DNA of 64,000 nucleotides from Pseudomonas maumuensis (GCF_019139675.1 NZ_CP077077.1:4774001-4838000), one strand, 5' to 3'; shown: positions 44,519 through 55,501, counted from the first letter of the stretch. Program-made: numbers and translations. Notes: generated by a model not told the origin, from the sequence alone.

Positions 44519-45249
44519 GCGACAGCATTCGATTCGCCTGCACGGGTTGCGGCAAATGCTGCACCGGCCATCACGTACCGCTGACCCTTGCCGAGGCCCA
44601 GCAGTGGGCGATCTCCGGCGGCCAGGTGGTGGTGCTGATCGAAGGTTTTCTCGCCGATGGCCCCGGCATGCCGACCGACCAGCGTGAGCATGTGCTGCGC
44701 CGTTCGCACCCGGTGCCGTGCGGCGCCGGACAGTTGCAGGTGTCGATAACCTTCGCCGCATTCAACCCCGGGCGCTGCCGCAACCTCGATGACAATGACC
44801 TGTGCGGCATCTATGAAAGCCGACCGCTGGTCTGTCGCATCTACCCGGCGGAGATCAACCCACACCTGCCGTTGCGCCCGGAAAACAAGGACTGTCCGCC
44901 CGAAGCCTGGACGCAAGGGCCGCAGCTGATTCACGGCAGTCTGCCGGTGGATGAGGCGCTGCGTGCCCTGATCGAGGCCTCACGCCAGGCGGACCGCGAC
45001 GATATCGCGGCCAAGGTGGCGATCTGTCAGGCGCTGGGGATGACCACCAGTGCGCTGAAGGGCAATGGGTTTACTGCCTGGTTGCCGGACATGGCGGCAT
45101 TTGCCTCGGTGCTGGAGCAGGCGCCACAGGCGGTCGATGGACCGTGGGCGGTGCATGTACAGGACGAGGCGCTTGCGGCCGGTCTACAGGAACATCGGCT
45201 ACAGGTGACGGGCGAAGCGCCGGTCTACTATGCGTTCATCGGTTTCTAA
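44515..45249 (+). CDS. YkgJ-family cysteine-cluster protein
   Basis: A 244-residue protein starting FACTGCGKCCTGHHVPLT, with further cysteines in PGRCRNLDDNDLCGIYESRPLVCRIYP and NKDCPPEAW: the YkgJ (UPF0153) metal-binding cluster pattern. The extra C-terminal 100 residues are unassigned. ATG at 44515 overlaps the upstream stop. Function unknown; distant relative of 31542-31925. Confidence 0.85.
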   Translation: MSDSIRFACTGCGKCCTGHHVPLTLAEAQQWAISGGQVVVLIEGFLADGPGMPTDQREHVLRRSHPVPCGAGQLQVSITFAAFNPGRCRNLDDNDLCGIYESRPLVCRIYPAEINPHLPLRPENKDCPPEAWTQGPQLIHGSLPVDEALRALIEASRQADRDDIAAKVAICQALGMTTSALKGNGFTAWLPDMAAFASVLEQAPQAVDGPWAVHVQDEALAAGLQEHRLQVTGEAPVYYAFIGF

Positions 45250-45254
45250 GCCAT

Positions 45255-45340
45255 TTGTAGGAGCGGCTTCAGCCGCGATCACCCGCGAAGCGGGTGCCAC
45301 AACGGCGTTGCCCGCATCGCGGCTAAAGCCGCTCCTACAA
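45255..45340. repeat. Second-type REP inverted pair (TGTAGGAGCGGC class)
   Basis: The arms TTGTAGGAGCGGCTTCAGCC and its complement at 45316-45340 form a stem with an inner hairpin CCCGCGAAGCGGG. It belongs to a different REP class from the others in the window, at the converging ends of 44515-45249 and the receptor gene. Confidence 0.88.
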
Positions 45341-46915
45341 GCGCCGCCAGAACTCATCCGCCAGACGCCTTAGGTCCTTGGCCAGGTCCGCCACATCACT
45401 GGCGCTGCTGTGGCTGCGCTGCCCGACGCTCACCGTCGCCTCGCTGGCCTGGCGGATGCTGGTGATGTTGCGGTTGATGTTCTCGCTGACCTGGCTCTGC
45501 TGCTCCACCGCCGCGGCGATCTGCAGGCTCATCTCGTTGATCTGGTTGACCCGCACGCTGATGCTGTCCAGCGCATCGCTGGCCAGTTGCGCCTGCTCGA
45601 CGCTGTGCCCGGCATGGGCGCTGCTCTGCTGCATCACCTGCACCGCCGCGCGGGCACCGTCCTGCAGGGCGCCGATCATGCGCTGGATATCGTGGGTCGA
45701 CTGCGCGGTGCGCTGGGCCAGGCCACGCACCTCGTCGGCGACCACCGCGAACCCCCGCCCCTGGTCGCCCGCACGCGCCGCCTCGATGGCGGCGTTGAGG
45801 GCCAGCAGGTTGGTCTGCTCGGCGATGCCGCGGATCACGTCGAGCACCCCGGAAATCTCGCTGCTGTGGTTCTCCAGTTGCTGGATCACCTCGCTGGCCT
45901 CCACCAGCGAGCCGGCCAGGTCCTGGATCGCGCAGCGATTGCGGTCGACCAGTCGGTGCCCGGACTGGGTCTCGTCCTCGGCCTGGTCGGCCGCCATCGC
46001 CGCCATCTGCGCGCTGCTGGCCACCTGGGCGACACTGGCGCTCATCTGGTGGATCGCCGTGGCCACCTGGTCGGCTTCGCTCTGTTGCTCGAGGCTGTTG
46101 GCGTGGCTGCTGTGCAAGGCCTCGACCAACGAGCCCGAGTGCCCGGCCAGGCGCGAGGAGGTGTCACCGATACGCCCGACCACCGCGCCCAACTGTGCCT
46201 TGAGCATGCGCATGGCGAACTCGATCTGCCCCAGGCCGTCACGCCGACCGGTATACAGTCGCTGGCTGAGTGGGTTGTCGGCGATCGCCTGGGCTTGCTG
46301 GCGCAGCCGCTCATACGGGCGCAGCAACAACATGATCGCCAGGCTGCTCAAACCAATCGCCGCCGCCACCTCCAGCACCGACTCCAACAGCGGCGCGTCC
46401 AGCCACCACTGCCCAGCGCCCATCACCAACGCCAGCACCGAACCGACCGCCAACGACAGGCGGGTACCCAAGCCGAGCACCGGCAGGCGCTCGAGCCAAC
46501 CACGCCGACCTTCACGCAAACGCGCATAGGCACGTTCGGCCGCCGCTACCTGTTCGGCGGCGGGCTTGGTCCGCACCGACTGGTACTCCAGCACCTGCCC
46601 ACCGCTGCTGATCGGCGAGACGAACGCGCTCACCCAATAGTGGTCACCGTTCTTGCAGCGGTTCTTCACCAAGCCCATCCACGAACGCCCGGCCTTGAGC
46701 GTCTGCCACATCTGGGCGAAGGCCTGGGAAGGCATATCGGGGTGGCGGACGATGTGGTGGGCATTGCCCAGCAGTTCCTCGCGCACGAAACCGCTGACCC
46801 GCAGGAAATCTTCGTTGGCATAGGTGATGCGGCTGTCCAGGTCGGTGGTGGACAGGATATTGGCATCACCGGGGTAATCCACTTCGCGACCGGTAACAGG
46901 CATATTGCACTTCAT
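45335..46915 (-). CDS. aer: Aerotaxis receptor Aer (PAS plus MCP signalling domain)
   Basis: A 526-residue protein. The N-terminal PAS domain (about 20-120: [35 protein letters not shown]) matches FAD-binding Aer; a hydrophobic pair of segments (about 155-200) anchors it; then HAMP-like [12 protein letters not shown] and a full MCP hairpin ([31 protein letters not shown]). It senses redox or oxygen and signals to CheA. The start at 46915 gives the Aer-like N-terminus ([10 protein letters not shown]); MPVTG at 46903 is possible. Its 3' end overlaps the REP pair. Confidence 0.9.
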   Translation of the reverse strand: MKCNMPVTGREVDYPGDANILSTTDLDSRITYANEDFLRVSGFVREELLGNAHHIVRHPDMPSQAFAQMWQTLKAGRSWMGLVKNRCKNGDHYWVSAFVSPISSGGQVLEYQSVRTKPAAEQVAAAERAYARLREGRRGWLERLPVLGLGTRLSLAVGSVLALVMGAGQWWLDAPLLESVLEVAAAIGLSSLAIMLLLRPYERLRQQAQAIADNPLSQRLYTGRRDGLGQIEFAMRMLKAQLGAVVGRIGDTSSRLAGHSGSLVEALHSSHANSLEQQSEADQVATAIHQMSASVAQVASSAQMAAMAADQAEDETQSGHRLVDRNRCAIQDLAGSLVEASEVIQQLENHSSEISGVLDVIRGIAEQTNLLALNAAIEAARAGDQGRGFAVVADEVRGLAQRTAQSTHDIQRMIGALQDGARAAVQVMQQSSAHAGHSVEQAQLASDALDSISVRVNQINEMSLQIAAAVEQQSQVSENINRNITSIRQASEATVSVGQRSHSSASDVADLAKDLRRLADEFWRRL

Positions 46916-47137
46916 CGGAGGCACTCGTTGTTGTTCGGGAGAATCGGCAGGGCGTACGACTCTAGGGGTAAACACCCGCGAACTATTGATCCACGGCAGG
47001 GTATTGGCACTTGGCCACCAACCCATCGAAACTGACAGCCATGACAGCCTGGCGTCACGCTGGTGACCCGGTCCGCGCGCTATAACCCTTTCACACCCGA
47101 CTACCTTCCCTGCCCTCTCGGCCACGGTGCCCGCCCG

Positions 47138-48301
47138 ATGCGACGTCCATCCCGCCTCCTCGTCCTTACCGCCCTTGTCCTCGTTCTGTTGGTCGCCATC
47201 GGCACCTGGCTGGGACAGCGCCGCGAAGCGCCGGCCAACCGCGGCGCCAGCGCCATACCGGTGCGCGTGGTGGCGGTGGCCCAGCAAGACGTTCCACGCT
47301 ATTTGAGTGCCATCGGCTCGGTGCTGTCGCTGCACAGCGTCGAGGTGCGTCCCCAGGTCGAGGGCGTACTGACCCAGGTGCTGGTCAAGGAAGGCCAGTG
47401 GGTCAGGCAAGGCGACCTGCTGGCCACCCTCGATGACCGGGCGATCCGCGCCAACCTCGACCAGGCCCGCGCCCAACTCGGCCAGACCCAGGCGCAGTTG
47501 CAGGTGGGCAACGTCAATCTCAAGCGCTACCAACTGCTGAGCACCGATGACGGCGTATCCAAGCAGACCCTCGACCAGCAGCAGGCGCTGGTGAACCAGT
47601 TGCAGGCGACGATCAAGGGCAACCAGGCGGCCATCGACAATGCCGCGGTGCAACTCAGCTACACGCAGATCCGCTCGCCGGTGACCGGCCGCGTTGGCAT
47701 CCGCAACGTCGACCCCGGCAATCTGGTGCGCACCAGCGACACCCAGAGCCTGTTCAGCGTTACCCAGATCGACCCTATCGCCGTGGCATTCGCCCTGCCC
47801 CAACAACAACTCCCGGTCCTGCAGGGTCTGCTGAAATCACCCACACCCGCCGAAGTCGAGACCTACCTGGACGCCGACGGCGAACGCAGTCTGCTCGCCA
47901 GGGGCCACTTGACGTTGATCGACAACCAGGTATCGGCCACCACGGGCACGGTGCGGGTCAAGGCCGAGTTCGACAACAAGGACGGCCGCCTGTGGCCCGG
48001 CCAACTGGTCAGTGTGCGCCTGCGCACCGCCGTGGACGAAAGCGCTCTGGTGGTGCCACCACCGGTGGTGCAACGCGGCCTCGACGGCCACTTCGTCTAC
48101 CGCCTGGAGGGCGACAAGGTCACGGCAGTGCCGGTCAAGCTGGTGTACCAGGACAGCACATTGAACGTCATCGCCGGGGTCAAGGCCGGGGACCGCCTGG
48201 TACTCGATGGCCAATCGCGGCTCAAACCCGGTTCGACGGTGGAAGTCGTGCCCGATGCCGCAGCCCCCGCCGAAGTCGCCGACAGCAGGAGCCAGCCATG
48301 A
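47138..48301 (+). CDS. RND efflux periplasmic adaptor (membrane fusion protein)
   Basis: A 387-residue HlyD/MdtA-type protein: N-terminal signal-anchor (about 5-22), lipoyl halves around [20 protein letters not shown] and [18 protein letters not shown], coiled-coil hairpin between them, then a beta-barrel domain. ATG at 47138 is chosen to begin at [10 protein letters not shown]. It links the inner-membrane pump to an outer-membrane channel, which is not in this cluster. Stop overlaps the pump start (ATGA). Confidence 0.9.
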   Translation: MRRPSRLLVLTALVLVLLVAIGTWLGQRREAPANRGASAIPVRVVAVAQQDVPRYLSAIGSVLSLHSVEVRPQVEGVLTQVLVKEGQWVRQGDLLATLDDRAIRANLDQARAQLGQTQAQLQVGNVNLKRYQLLSTDDGVSKQTLDQQQALVNQLQATIKGNQAAIDNAAVQLSYTQIRSPVTGRVGIRNVDPGNLVRTSDTQSLFSVTQIDPIAVAFALPQQQLPVLQGLLKSPTPAEVETYLDADGERSLLARGHLTLIDNQVSATTGTVRVKAEFDNKDGRLWPGQLVSVRLRTAVDESALVVPPPVVQRGLDGHFVYRLEGDKVTAVPVKLVYQDSTLNVIAGVKAGDRLVLDGQSRLKPGSTVEVVPDAAAPAEVADSRSQP

Positions 48302-51300
48302 ACACCCGCAACGGCGTCTCGGCCTGGTGCATAGACCACCCCATCGCCACCCTGCTGCTGACCTTCGCCCTGGTACTGGTGGGGGCCATCGCCTTCCCGC
48401 GCCTGCCAGTGGCGCCGCTGCCCGAGGCTGACTTCCCGACCATCCAGGTCACCGCCCAGTTGCCAGGCGCCAGCCCTGAAACCATGGCCTCTTCGGTCGC
48501 CACCCCGCTGGAGGTGCAGTTCAGCGCCATCCCCGGCATGACCCAGATGACCAGCAGCAGCGCCCTGGGCTCGACCAACCTGATCCTGCAATTCACCCTC
48601 GACAAGAACATCGACACCGCCGCCCAGGAAGTCCAGGCAGCCATCAACACCGCCACCGCCCGGCTGCCCCAGGACATGCCCAGTCCGCCGACCTGGCGTA
48701 AGGTCAACCCGGCCGACAGCCCGGTGCTGGTACTGACGGTCAGTTCAACACAGATGCCCAGCAACGAATTGAGCGACTATGCCGAAACCTTGCTGGCTCG
48801 CCAGCTCAGTCAGATCGACGGCGTGGGTCTGATCAACATCACTGGGCAGCTGCGTCCGGCGATCCGCGTGCAAGCCCAACCAGAGAAGCTCGCCGCCATC
48901 GGCCTGACACTGGCCGACATCCGCCAGGCGGTGCAACAGACCAGCCTTAACCTGGCCAAGGGCGCGTTGTATGGCGAGCACAGCGTCTCGACGATCGCCG
49001 CCAACGACCAGTTGTTCCACGCCGAGGACTACGCCAGGCTCATCGTCAGCTACCGTAACGGCGCCCCGGTACACCTTTCCGACGTGGCCACGGTGATCTA
49101 CGACGCCGAGAACGCCTACGCCAAGGCCTGGTCCGGCGACAAACCGGCGCTTAACCTGGTGATCTTCCGCCAGCCCGGCGCCAACATCGTCGACACCGTG
49201 GACCGGATGATGGACGCCCTGCCACGCCTGCAGGAGATGCTACCGGCGTCGGTTGAGGTGTCAGTGCTCAACGACCGTACCCAGACCATCCGCTCCTCGC
49301 TGCACGAAGTAGAGCTGACGCTGATCATCGCCGTGGTACTGGTGATTGGGGTGATGGCGCTGTTCCTGCGCCAACTGTCGGCGACCTTCATCGTTTCCAG
49401 CGTGCTCGGCGTATCGCTGATCGCCACTTGCGCCTTGATGTACGTTTTCGGCTTCAGCCTCAACAACCTGACCCTGGTGGCCATCGTCATCGCCGTGGGC
49501 TTCGTGGTCGACGACGCCATCGTGGTGGTAGAGAACATCCACCGTCACCTGGAGGCGGGGGACGACAGTCGCACCGCGGCGCTCAAAGGCGCCGGCGAAA
49601 TCGGCTTCACCGTGGTATCCATCAGCCTCTCGCTGATCGCCGCTTTCATTCCGCTGCTGTTCATGGGCGGCGTGGTAGGCAGGCTGTTCAAGGAGTTCGC
49701 CCTGACCGCCACCGCCACCATCCTGATTTCGGTGGTGGTTTCGCTGACTCTGGCCCCGACCCTTGCCGCCCTGTTCATGCGCCGTCCGCAGCATGAACAC
49801 AAGGATGGCCTCGGTCAGCGCCTGGTGCGCTGGTACGAGAAAGGCTTGGACCGCGCCCTGGCGCACCAGCGCATCACCCTAGGCGTGTTCGGAGTCACCC
49901 TGGCCCTGACGGTTGCAGGCTACATCGCCATTCCCAAAGGTTTCTTCCCCATGCAGGACACCGGTTTCATCCTCGGCACCACCGAGGCCGCGGCGGATGT
50001 GTCCTATTCATCGATGATCGAGAAACACCAGGCGCTGGCGAAAATCGTCGGCGCCGACCCGGCGGTGCGCGCCTTCTCCCATGCGGTCGGCGTCACCGGC
50101 AGCAACCAGACCATCGCCAACGGCCGCTTCTGGATTTCCCTCAAGCCCCGAGGTGATCGCGATGTGTCGGTCAGCGAATGGATCGACCGCATGCGCCCCC
50201 AACTCGCCCAGGTCCCGGGCATCGTCCTGTACTTGCGCGCCGGCCAAGACATCAACCTCAGCTCCGGCCCCACGCGCACCCAGTACCAGTACGTGCTCAA
50301 GAGCAACGATGGCGAGGCGCTGAACCTGTGGACCCAGCGCCTGACCGAGCGCCTGCGCGAAAGCCCGGCGTTACGCGACCTGTCCAACGACCTGCAGCTG
50401 GGCGCCAGCGTCACCCACATCGACATCGACCGCCAGGCCGCCGCGCGCTTCGGCCTGACCACCACCGACGTCGACCAGGCGCTGTACGATGCCTTCGGCC
50501 AGCGGCAGATCAGCGAGTTCCAGACCGAGACCAACCAGTACAAGGTGATCCTCGAACTGGACGCCCGTCAGCGCGGCAAGGCCGAGAGCCTCAACTACTT
50601 CTACCTGCGCTCGCCGCTGTCCGGCGAGATGGTGCCGCTGTCGGCCCTGGCCCATGTCGCGCCGCCCAGCACCGGGCCCCTGTCGATCAGCCACGACGGC
50701 CTGTTCCCAGCGGCCAACCTGTCATTCAACCTGGCGCCCGGCGTGGCCCTGGGCGATGCGGTGCGGATCCTCGAACGCACCCAGCGCGAACTGGGCATGC
50801 CCGACTCCATCGCCGGCAACTTCCAGGGCGCCGCCCAGGCGTTCCAGAGCTCGCTGTCGAGCCAACCGTACCTGATTCTTGCCGCGCTGGTGGCGGTGTA
50901 TATCATCCTCGGCGTGCTCTACGAGAGCTTCGTACACCCACTAACCATCATCTCCACCCTGCCCTCGGCGGGCCTGGGCGCGCTGATCCTGCTCTGGGCC
51001 ATGGGCCAGGACTTCACCATCATGGGCCTGATCGGCGTGGTGCTACTGATCGGCATCGTCAAGAAGAACGGCATCCTGCTCATCGACTTCGCCCTCGAAG
51101 CCCAACGCAACCACGGCATGACGCCCGAGCAGGCCATCCACCAGGCGTGCCTGGTGCGCTTCCGCCCGATCATCATGACCACCCTGGCCGCACTGCTTGG
51201 CGCGGTACCGCTGATGTTCGGCTTCGGCGCCGGTGCCGAGCTACGCCAACCGCTGGGCATCGCCGTGGTCGGTGGTCTGCTGGTGAGCCAGGCCCTGACG

Positions 51301-51390
51301 CTGTTCACCACCCCGGTCATATACTTGGCCCTGGAGCGTCTGTTCCACCGCCGCCAGGCCTCCGTCGCCCCCGCGCCGACCGCCAGTTGA
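48298..51390 (+). CDS. RND multidrug efflux pump, inner-membrane (MdtB/C-like)
   Basis: A 1030-residue pump, normal RND length, with twelve membrane helices and the proton-relay motif GFVVDDAIVVVENIHRH in TM4. N-terminal CIDHPIATLLLTFALVLVG and the substrate-entry PLPEADFPTIQV are typical of the MdtABC/HAE1 group rather than heavy-metal HME pumps. Drug or solvent export is likely; substrates cannot be read. ATG at 48298 overlaps the adaptor stop. Confidence 0.92.
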   Translation: MNTRNGVSAWCIDHPIATLLLTFALVLVGAIAFPRLPVAPLPEADFPTIQVTAQLPGASPETMASSVATPLEVQFSAIPGMTQMTSSSALGSTNLILQFTLDKNIDTAAQEVQAAINTATARLPQDMPSPPTWRKVNPADSPVLVLTVSSTQMPSNELSDYAETLLARQLSQIDGVGLINITGQLRPAIRVQAQPEKLAAIGLTLADIRQAVQQTSLNLAKGALYGEHSVSTIAANDQLFHAEDYARLIVSYRNGAPVHLSDVATVIYDAENAYAKAWSGDKPALNLVIFRQPGANIVDTVDRMMDALPRLQEMLPASVEVSVLNDRTQTIRSSLHEVELTLIIAVVLVIGVMALFLRQLSATFIVSSVLGVSLIATCALMYVFGFSLNNLTLVAIVIAVGFVVDDAIVVVENIHRHLEAGDDSRTAALKGAGEIGFTVVSISLSLIAAFIPLLFMGGVVGRLFKEFALTATATILISVVVSLTLAPTLAALFMRRPQHEHKDGLGQRLVRWYEKGLDRALAHQRITLGVFGVTLALTVAGYIAIPKGFFPMQDTGFILGTTEAAADVSYSSMIEKHQALAKIVGADPAVRAFSHAVGVTGSNQTIANGRFWISLKPRGDRDVSVSEWIDRMRPQLAQVPGIVLYLRAGQDINLSSGPTRTQYQYVLKSNDGEALNLWTQRLTERLRESPALRDLSNDLQLGASVTHIDIDRQAAARFGLTTTDVDQALYDAFGQRQISEFQTETNQYKVILELDARQRGKAESLNYFYLRSPLSGEMVPLSALAHVAPPSTGPLSISHDGLFPAANLSFNLAPGVALGDAVRILERTQRELGMPDSIAGNFQGAAQAFQSSLSSQPYLILAALVAVYIILGVLYESFVHPLTIISTLPSAGLGALILLWAMGQDFTIMGLIGVVLLIGIVKKNGILLIDFALEAQRNHGMTPEQAIHQACLVRFRPIIMTTLAALLGAVPLMFGFGAGAELRQPLGIAVVGGLLVSQALTLFTTPVIYLALERLFHRRQASVAPAPTAS

Positions 51391-51399
51391 GACAAGACC

Positions 51400-52071
51400 A
51401 TGCGTGTGCTGATCATCGAAGACGAAGAAAAAACCGCCGACTACCTGCACCGTGGCCTCACCGAGCAGGGCTTCACCGTCGACCTGGCGCGCGACGGCGT
51501 CGACGGCCTTCACCTGGCGCTCGAAGGCGACTACGCGGTGATCGTGCTCGACGTGATGCTGCCCGGCCTCGATGGTTACGGCGTGCTGCGCGCGCTGCGG
51601 GCGCGCAAGCAGACGCCGGTGATCATGCTCACCGCCCGCGAGCGGGTCGAGGACCGCATCCACGGCCTGCGCGAAGGTGCCGACGATTACCTGGGCAAGC
51701 CGTTTTCGTTCCTCGAACTGGTCGCCAGGCTGCAGGCCCTGACCCGGCGCAGCGCCATTCATGAACCGTTGCAGATCCAGGTCGCCGACCTGTGGATCGA
51801 CCTGATGGCGCGCAAGGCCAGCCGGGCCGGCCAGCGCCTGGACCTGACCGCCAAGGAGTTCTCGCTGCTCAGCGTGCTGGCGCGGCGCCAGGGCGAGATC
51901 CTGTCCAAGACCGCCATCGCCGAGCTGGTCTGGGACATCAATTTCGACAGTGACGCCAATGTCGTCGAAGTGGCGATCAAGCGCCTGCGCGCCAAGCTCG
52001 ACGGGCCGTTCGACACCAAGCTGCTGCATACCATTCGAGGCATGGGCTATGTCCTGGAAAACCGTGGGTAG
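51400..52071 (+). CDS. OmpR-family response regulator
   Basis: A 223-residue protein: receiver domain with acidic pocket Glu/Asp at 7-9, phosphoacceptor Asp51 in VLDVMLPGLDGY, and KPF; winged-helix DNA-binding domain (DLTAKEFSLLSVLARRQGEI; VVEVAIKRLRAKLD). Closest to the CusR/CopR/IrlR branch. ATG nine bases after the pump stop, so it is in the same operon and probably regulates it. Confidence 0.92.
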   Translation: MRVLIIEDEEKTADYLHRGLTEQGFTVDLARDGVDGLHLALEGDYAVIVLDVMLPGLDGYGVLRALRARKQTPVIMLTARERVEDRIHGLREGADDYLGKPFSFLELVARLQALTRRSAIHEPLQIQVADLWIDLMARKASRAGQRLDLTAKEFSLLSVLARRQGEILSKTAIAELVWDINFDSDANVVEVAIKRLRAKLDGPFDTKLLHTIRGMGYVLENRG

Positions 52072-52117
52072 AGCGCGCGACATTACCCGCCCCCGCAATT
52101 GCGAAGGGCAATCGGAG

Positions 52118-53533
52118 ATGACGCATTTGCGCACAACCCCCTGCAACTCCATTGCCCTGCGCCTGTCGGCCCTGTTCGCCCTGGTGGCTCTGGCCGTGTT
52201 CGTGCTGATCGGCAGCGCACTGTACCGCCAGGTCGACCACAGCCTCGACCTGCTGCCGGCGGCCGAGCTGGACGCGCGCTTCAGCGTGCTCGAGTCCACC
52301 CTCAACCGCTATGGCACTCCTGAGCATTGGGCCAAGATCAACAACAAGCTCAACCTGCTCGGCGAGGAAGACCGACGTATCCGCTTCTGGGTGGTGAGCG
52401 GCAATCCGGCCTTCGAGTATGGCCACCCCAGCGAGCAAGTCCGGGGTTTGGCCAAGGGCCCGGTGGGCATGCGCGACCTGCGACTGGCCGATAGCCCCTA
52501 TCCGTACAAGGTACTGGTCAGCGCCCTGCCGGCACAGGGTGAGCGCCCGCCACTGCGTTTCCTGATCGGCATCGACACCGAGACGTTCTGGCATGCCCAG
52601 CACAGCCTGTTGGTGGCCATCGTCGGCCTGGCGGCCTTTGGCGTGGTACTGGCTTCGCTACTTGGCTATTGGGTGGCGCGCATTGGCCTGCGGCCACTGC
52701 GCGCCCTCTCCGACGAAGCCCAGGCCCTGGCCCCGCCGCGCCTGGACGGCCGCCTGCAGACCCGCGACCTGCCACCCGAGCTGGCCCGCTTTGCCGACGC
52801 CTTCAACGCAGCCCTGGACCGGGTCAGCCAGGCCTATTCACAGCTGGAAGCCTTCAACGCCGACGTCGCCCACGAACTGCGCTCGCCGCTGACCAACCTG
52901 ATCGGCCAGACCCAGGTCGCCCTCACCCGCGGGCGCAGCGCCGAGCACTACTTCGAGGTGCTGCAATCGAACCTCGAAGAACTCGAGCGTTTGCGCAGCA
53001 TCATCAACGACATGCTGTTCCTGGCCAGCGCCGACCAGGGCAGCAAGGCCACCGCCCTGACCCAGGCCTCACTGGCCGAGGAAGTGGCCACCACCCTCGA
53101 CTACCTCGACTACATCCTCGAAGACGCCCACGTCAGCGTCACCGTCAGCGGCGATGCCCAGGCCTGCATCGAAAAGGCCCAGTTGCGCCGGGCACTGATC
53201 AACCTGCTGAACAACGCCGTGCAGCACACCGCGCCGCACCAGGCGATCCAGGTGCGCATCGAGGCGGATGACGAGCAGGTCAGCATCGCCGTGAGCAACC
53301 CGGGGCCGGCGATCGACGACGAACACCTGCCGATGCTGTTCGAACGCTTCTATCGGGTCGACGCGGCCCGTGCCAACAGTGGCGGCGGCAACCACGGACT
53401 GGGCCTGGCCATCGTCAAGGCAATCGCCTTGATGCACGGCGGCAGTGTTTTCGTGCATAGCGAGGCCGGGGCCAATACCTTCGGTATCAACTTGCCGAGC
53501 GCTCAACTACGCGGGTTTTCGGTAAAGGTCTGA
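52118..53533 (+). CDS. Sensor histidine kinase (heavy-metal-sensor type)
   Basis: A 471-residue kinase: TM1 about 13-34, periplasmic domain about 40-160, TM2 about 163-184, HAMP, H-box with His252 in FNADVAHELRSPLTNL, N-box NLLNNAVQHT, and G-boxes HGLGLAIVKAI. The layout fits the CusS/IrlS class; the signal is unknown. ATG at 52118 follows CGGAG and is 46 bases past the regulator stop. Upstream in-frame starts overlap the regulator and are unlikely. Confidence 0.9.
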   Translation: MTHLRTTPCNSIALRLSALFALVALAVFVLIGSALYRQVDHSLDLLPAAELDARFSVLESTLNRYGTPEHWAKINNKLNLLGEEDRRIRFWVVSGNPAFEYGHPSEQVRGLAKGPVGMRDLRLADSPYPYKVLVSALPAQGERPPLRFLIGIDTETFWHAQHSLLVAIVGLAAFGVVLASLLGYWVARIGLRPLRALSDEAQALAPPRLDGRLQTRDLPPELARFADAFNAALDRVSQAYSQLEAFNADVAHELRSPLTNLIGQTQVALTRGRSAEHYFEVLQSNLEELERLRSIINDMLFLASADQGSKATALTQASLAEEVATTLDYLDYILEDAHVSVTVSGDAQACIEKAQLRRALINLLNNAVQHTAPHQAIQVRIEADDEQVSIAVSNPGPAIDDEHLPMLFERFYRVDAARANSGGGNHGLGLAIVKAIALMHGGSVFVHSEAGANTFGINLPSAQLRGFSVKV

Positions 53534-53663
53534 GTGTTTTTGTTGCGATAATTACTTTTTACGCAACAGTGCTTATCTGAACAGCCTCTGTTTCCCCGCT
53601 GTTTACAGGACTAACTTCAGCCCTGTCTCCATTAGCACTTGCCCCGCAAGAAGGTTGTTTCAA

Positions 53664-53888
53664 ATGTCCAACAGTATGGGTATTGCCAGCGTCTTCGTCC
53701 TGTCTTCCCTGTTGTTGTCGCCCCTGGCCATGGCGGAAGAATCCCCGGCCTTCGTCGCCCGCAACGCCGAACTCGCCGCGGTTCACCAGGAGGCGCGTGA
53801 CGCCTACGCCGCGCAGCAGTCCGATGCGGCTAAAGACGCACAGCAGACCGCTTCCAAGGTATCTGTCGAAACCGATGCCGATAGTTGA
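53664..53888 (+). CDS. Small exported protein of unknown function
   Basis: A 74-residue protein with a signal peptide (about 1-24, ending SPLAMA) and a 50-residue mature part rich in Ala, Gln, Asp and Glu (EARDAYAAQQSDAAKDAQQ), predicted helical. No cysteines. ATG at 53664 follows AAGG; a TTG three codons earlier is less likely. Lies 130 bases after the sensor kinase and before a terminator. Family not recognised. Confidence 0.72.
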   Translation: MSNSMGIASVFVLSSLLLSPLAMAEESPAFVARNAELAAVHQEARDAYAAQQSDAAKDAQQTASKVSVETDADS

Positions 53889-53963
53889 CCGGCCACGTCA
53901 GCTGTTTCCAGTTTTCCCTGGGCTACACCATGGGCACTGCCTGTGACGATATGTTAGCCTTTC

Positions 53964-53992
53964 AAAGCCGCTGCCTTTCAGCGGCTTTTTTT
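53964..53992 (+). terminator. Rho-independent terminator
   Basis: The stem AAAGCCGCTG / CAGCGGCTTT (53964-53988) is followed by a T-run, 75 bases past the small exported protein. It separates that gene from the porin. Confidence 0.92.
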
Positions 53993-54093
53993 ATGCGTCG
54001 AAAATCTCAGCCTGGCTGTTACGTCTCTAATAAGAACTTGCAGACACGACAATAAAAAACTGCCCCATCGCTTGACCAAAGGAGTTTGTACCG

Positions 54094-55404
54094 GTGTCTT
54101 TCGCGTTTCGTTTCACCCCGTTGTTCGTTGCATTGGCCGCAACGATGCCCGTGGCCGCACAGGCCGATGAAGACAAGGCTGATGGCTTCATCGAAGGCTC
54201 CACACTGAACCTGCATTTGCGTAATGCCTACTTCAACCGCAACGAGAAGAATGCCTCGACCAAGGACAAGCGCGAGTGGGGCCAAGGCGCCGTGGCGCGC
54301 TTCGAGTCCGGCTACACGCCAGGCGTGATCGGTTTCGGGCTCGACGCCCACGCCATGATCGGCCTCAAGCTCGACGGCGGTGGCGGCCGCGCCGGCACCT
54401 CGATCCTGCCGAGCGCACCGGAAGACAAGGCCCGTCACGCCTTCTCCACCGCCGGCGGAGCGATCAAGCTCAAGGGCTTCGACACCGAGTTCAAGGCCGG
54501 TGACCTGTTCCTCACCAACCCGGTGATCGCCGGTGGCGAAAGCCGCATGCTGCCGCAGACCTTCCGCGGCGTCGCGCTGACCAACAACAGCATCGACGGG
54601 CTGATGCTCGAAGGCGGCAAGGTCAGCTTCACCAAGCCGTACAACCAGAGCGGCCACCGCCGCATCAACACCTACTACAGCAACCAGACGCCCGAGCAGG
54701 ACAGCCAGAACCTGAGCTGGGCCGGCGCGTCGTGGAGCGGCACCGAGGGCGTCACCGCCAACCTCTACGCCGCCGAGCTGAAGGACATCTGGAACCAGTA
54801 CTACGCCGACTTCGACTACACCTACGCGGTCAACGACCTGGTCAGCCTGAACCCGGGCGTGCATTTCTATCACACCCAGGACACCGGGCAATCGAAGCTG
54901 GGCAGCATCGACAACAACACCTGGAGCGTGCATTTCACCGTCGCCGCCGGGTACCACAGCGTCACCGCCGCCTACCAGCGGGTCAACGGCGACACGCCGT
55001 TCGACTACATCAACCTGGGCGACAGCATCTTCCTCGACAACTCACGCATGTACTCGGACTTCAACGCGCCGAACGAGCGTTCGTGGAAGCTGCAGTACGA
55101 CTACGACTTCGCCGGCCTCGGCATCCCAGGCCTGAGCACCTCGCTGTCGTACTCGCGCGGCAAGGCCGACCTGACCAAGGCCAGCCAGGACACCGAGTTC
55201 TATACCTTCTACAACGCGGACGGCAAGAATGCCCGGCACTGGGAACGTGACTTCGACCTGAAGTATGTGTTCCAGGAGGGTCAGATGAAGGACCTGTCGG
55301 TGCTGCTGCGCTATGCCACGCATCGGGCCAACGCGGCGTACTCGGGTGAGCAGGACAACAACGAATTCCGCGTGATCGTGGATTACCCGCTGAACGTGTT
55401 CTGA
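54094..55404 (+). CDS. OprD-family outer-membrane porin
   Basis: A 436-residue protein with a signal peptide (about 1-24, ending AAQA) and OprD features: [18 protein letters not shown] at the mature N-terminus, [20 protein letters not shown], alternating amphipathic strands and a C-terminal aromatic ([10 protein letters not shown]). GTG at 54094 follows AAAGGAG at nine bases. A substrate-specific channel for small carboxylates or amino acids is expected; the substrate is not assignable. Confidence 0.9.
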   Translation: MSFAFRFTPLFVALAATMPVAAQADEDKADGFIEGSTLNLHLRNAYFNRNEKNASTKDKREWGQGAVARFESGYTPGVIGFGLDAHAMIGLKLDGGGGRAGTSILPSAPEDKARHAFSTAGGAIKLKGFDTEFKAGDLFLTNPVIAGGESRMLPQTFRGVALTNNSIDGLMLEGGKVSFTKPYNQSGHRRINTYYSNQTPEQDSQNLSWAGASWSGTEGVTANLYAAELKDIWNQYYADFDYTYAVNDLVSLNPGVHFYHTQDTGQSKLGSIDNNTWSVHFTVAAGYHSVTAAYQRVNGDTPFDYINLGDSIFLDNSRMYSDFNAPNERSWKLQYDYDFAGLGIPGLSTSLSYSRGKADLTKASQDTEFYTFYNADGKNARHWERDFDLKYVFQEGQMKDLSVLLRYATHRANAAYSGEQDNNEFRVIVDYPLNVF

Positions 55405-55437
55405 TCCATCATCGCGGGCGAGGGCTACGCCCTCGTT

Positions 55438-55501
55438 TCGCCGGCAAGCCGGCTCCCACAGGTACAGCGCTATTTTTTGTGGGAGCCGGCTTGCCGGCGA
55501 T
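55438..55501. repeat. REP palindrome pair
   Basis: Inverted REP copies separated by a T-rich loop (TATTTTTTGT) lie between the converging porin gene and small-gene module B. The T-run in the loop does not make a standard terminator. Confidence 0.9.
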
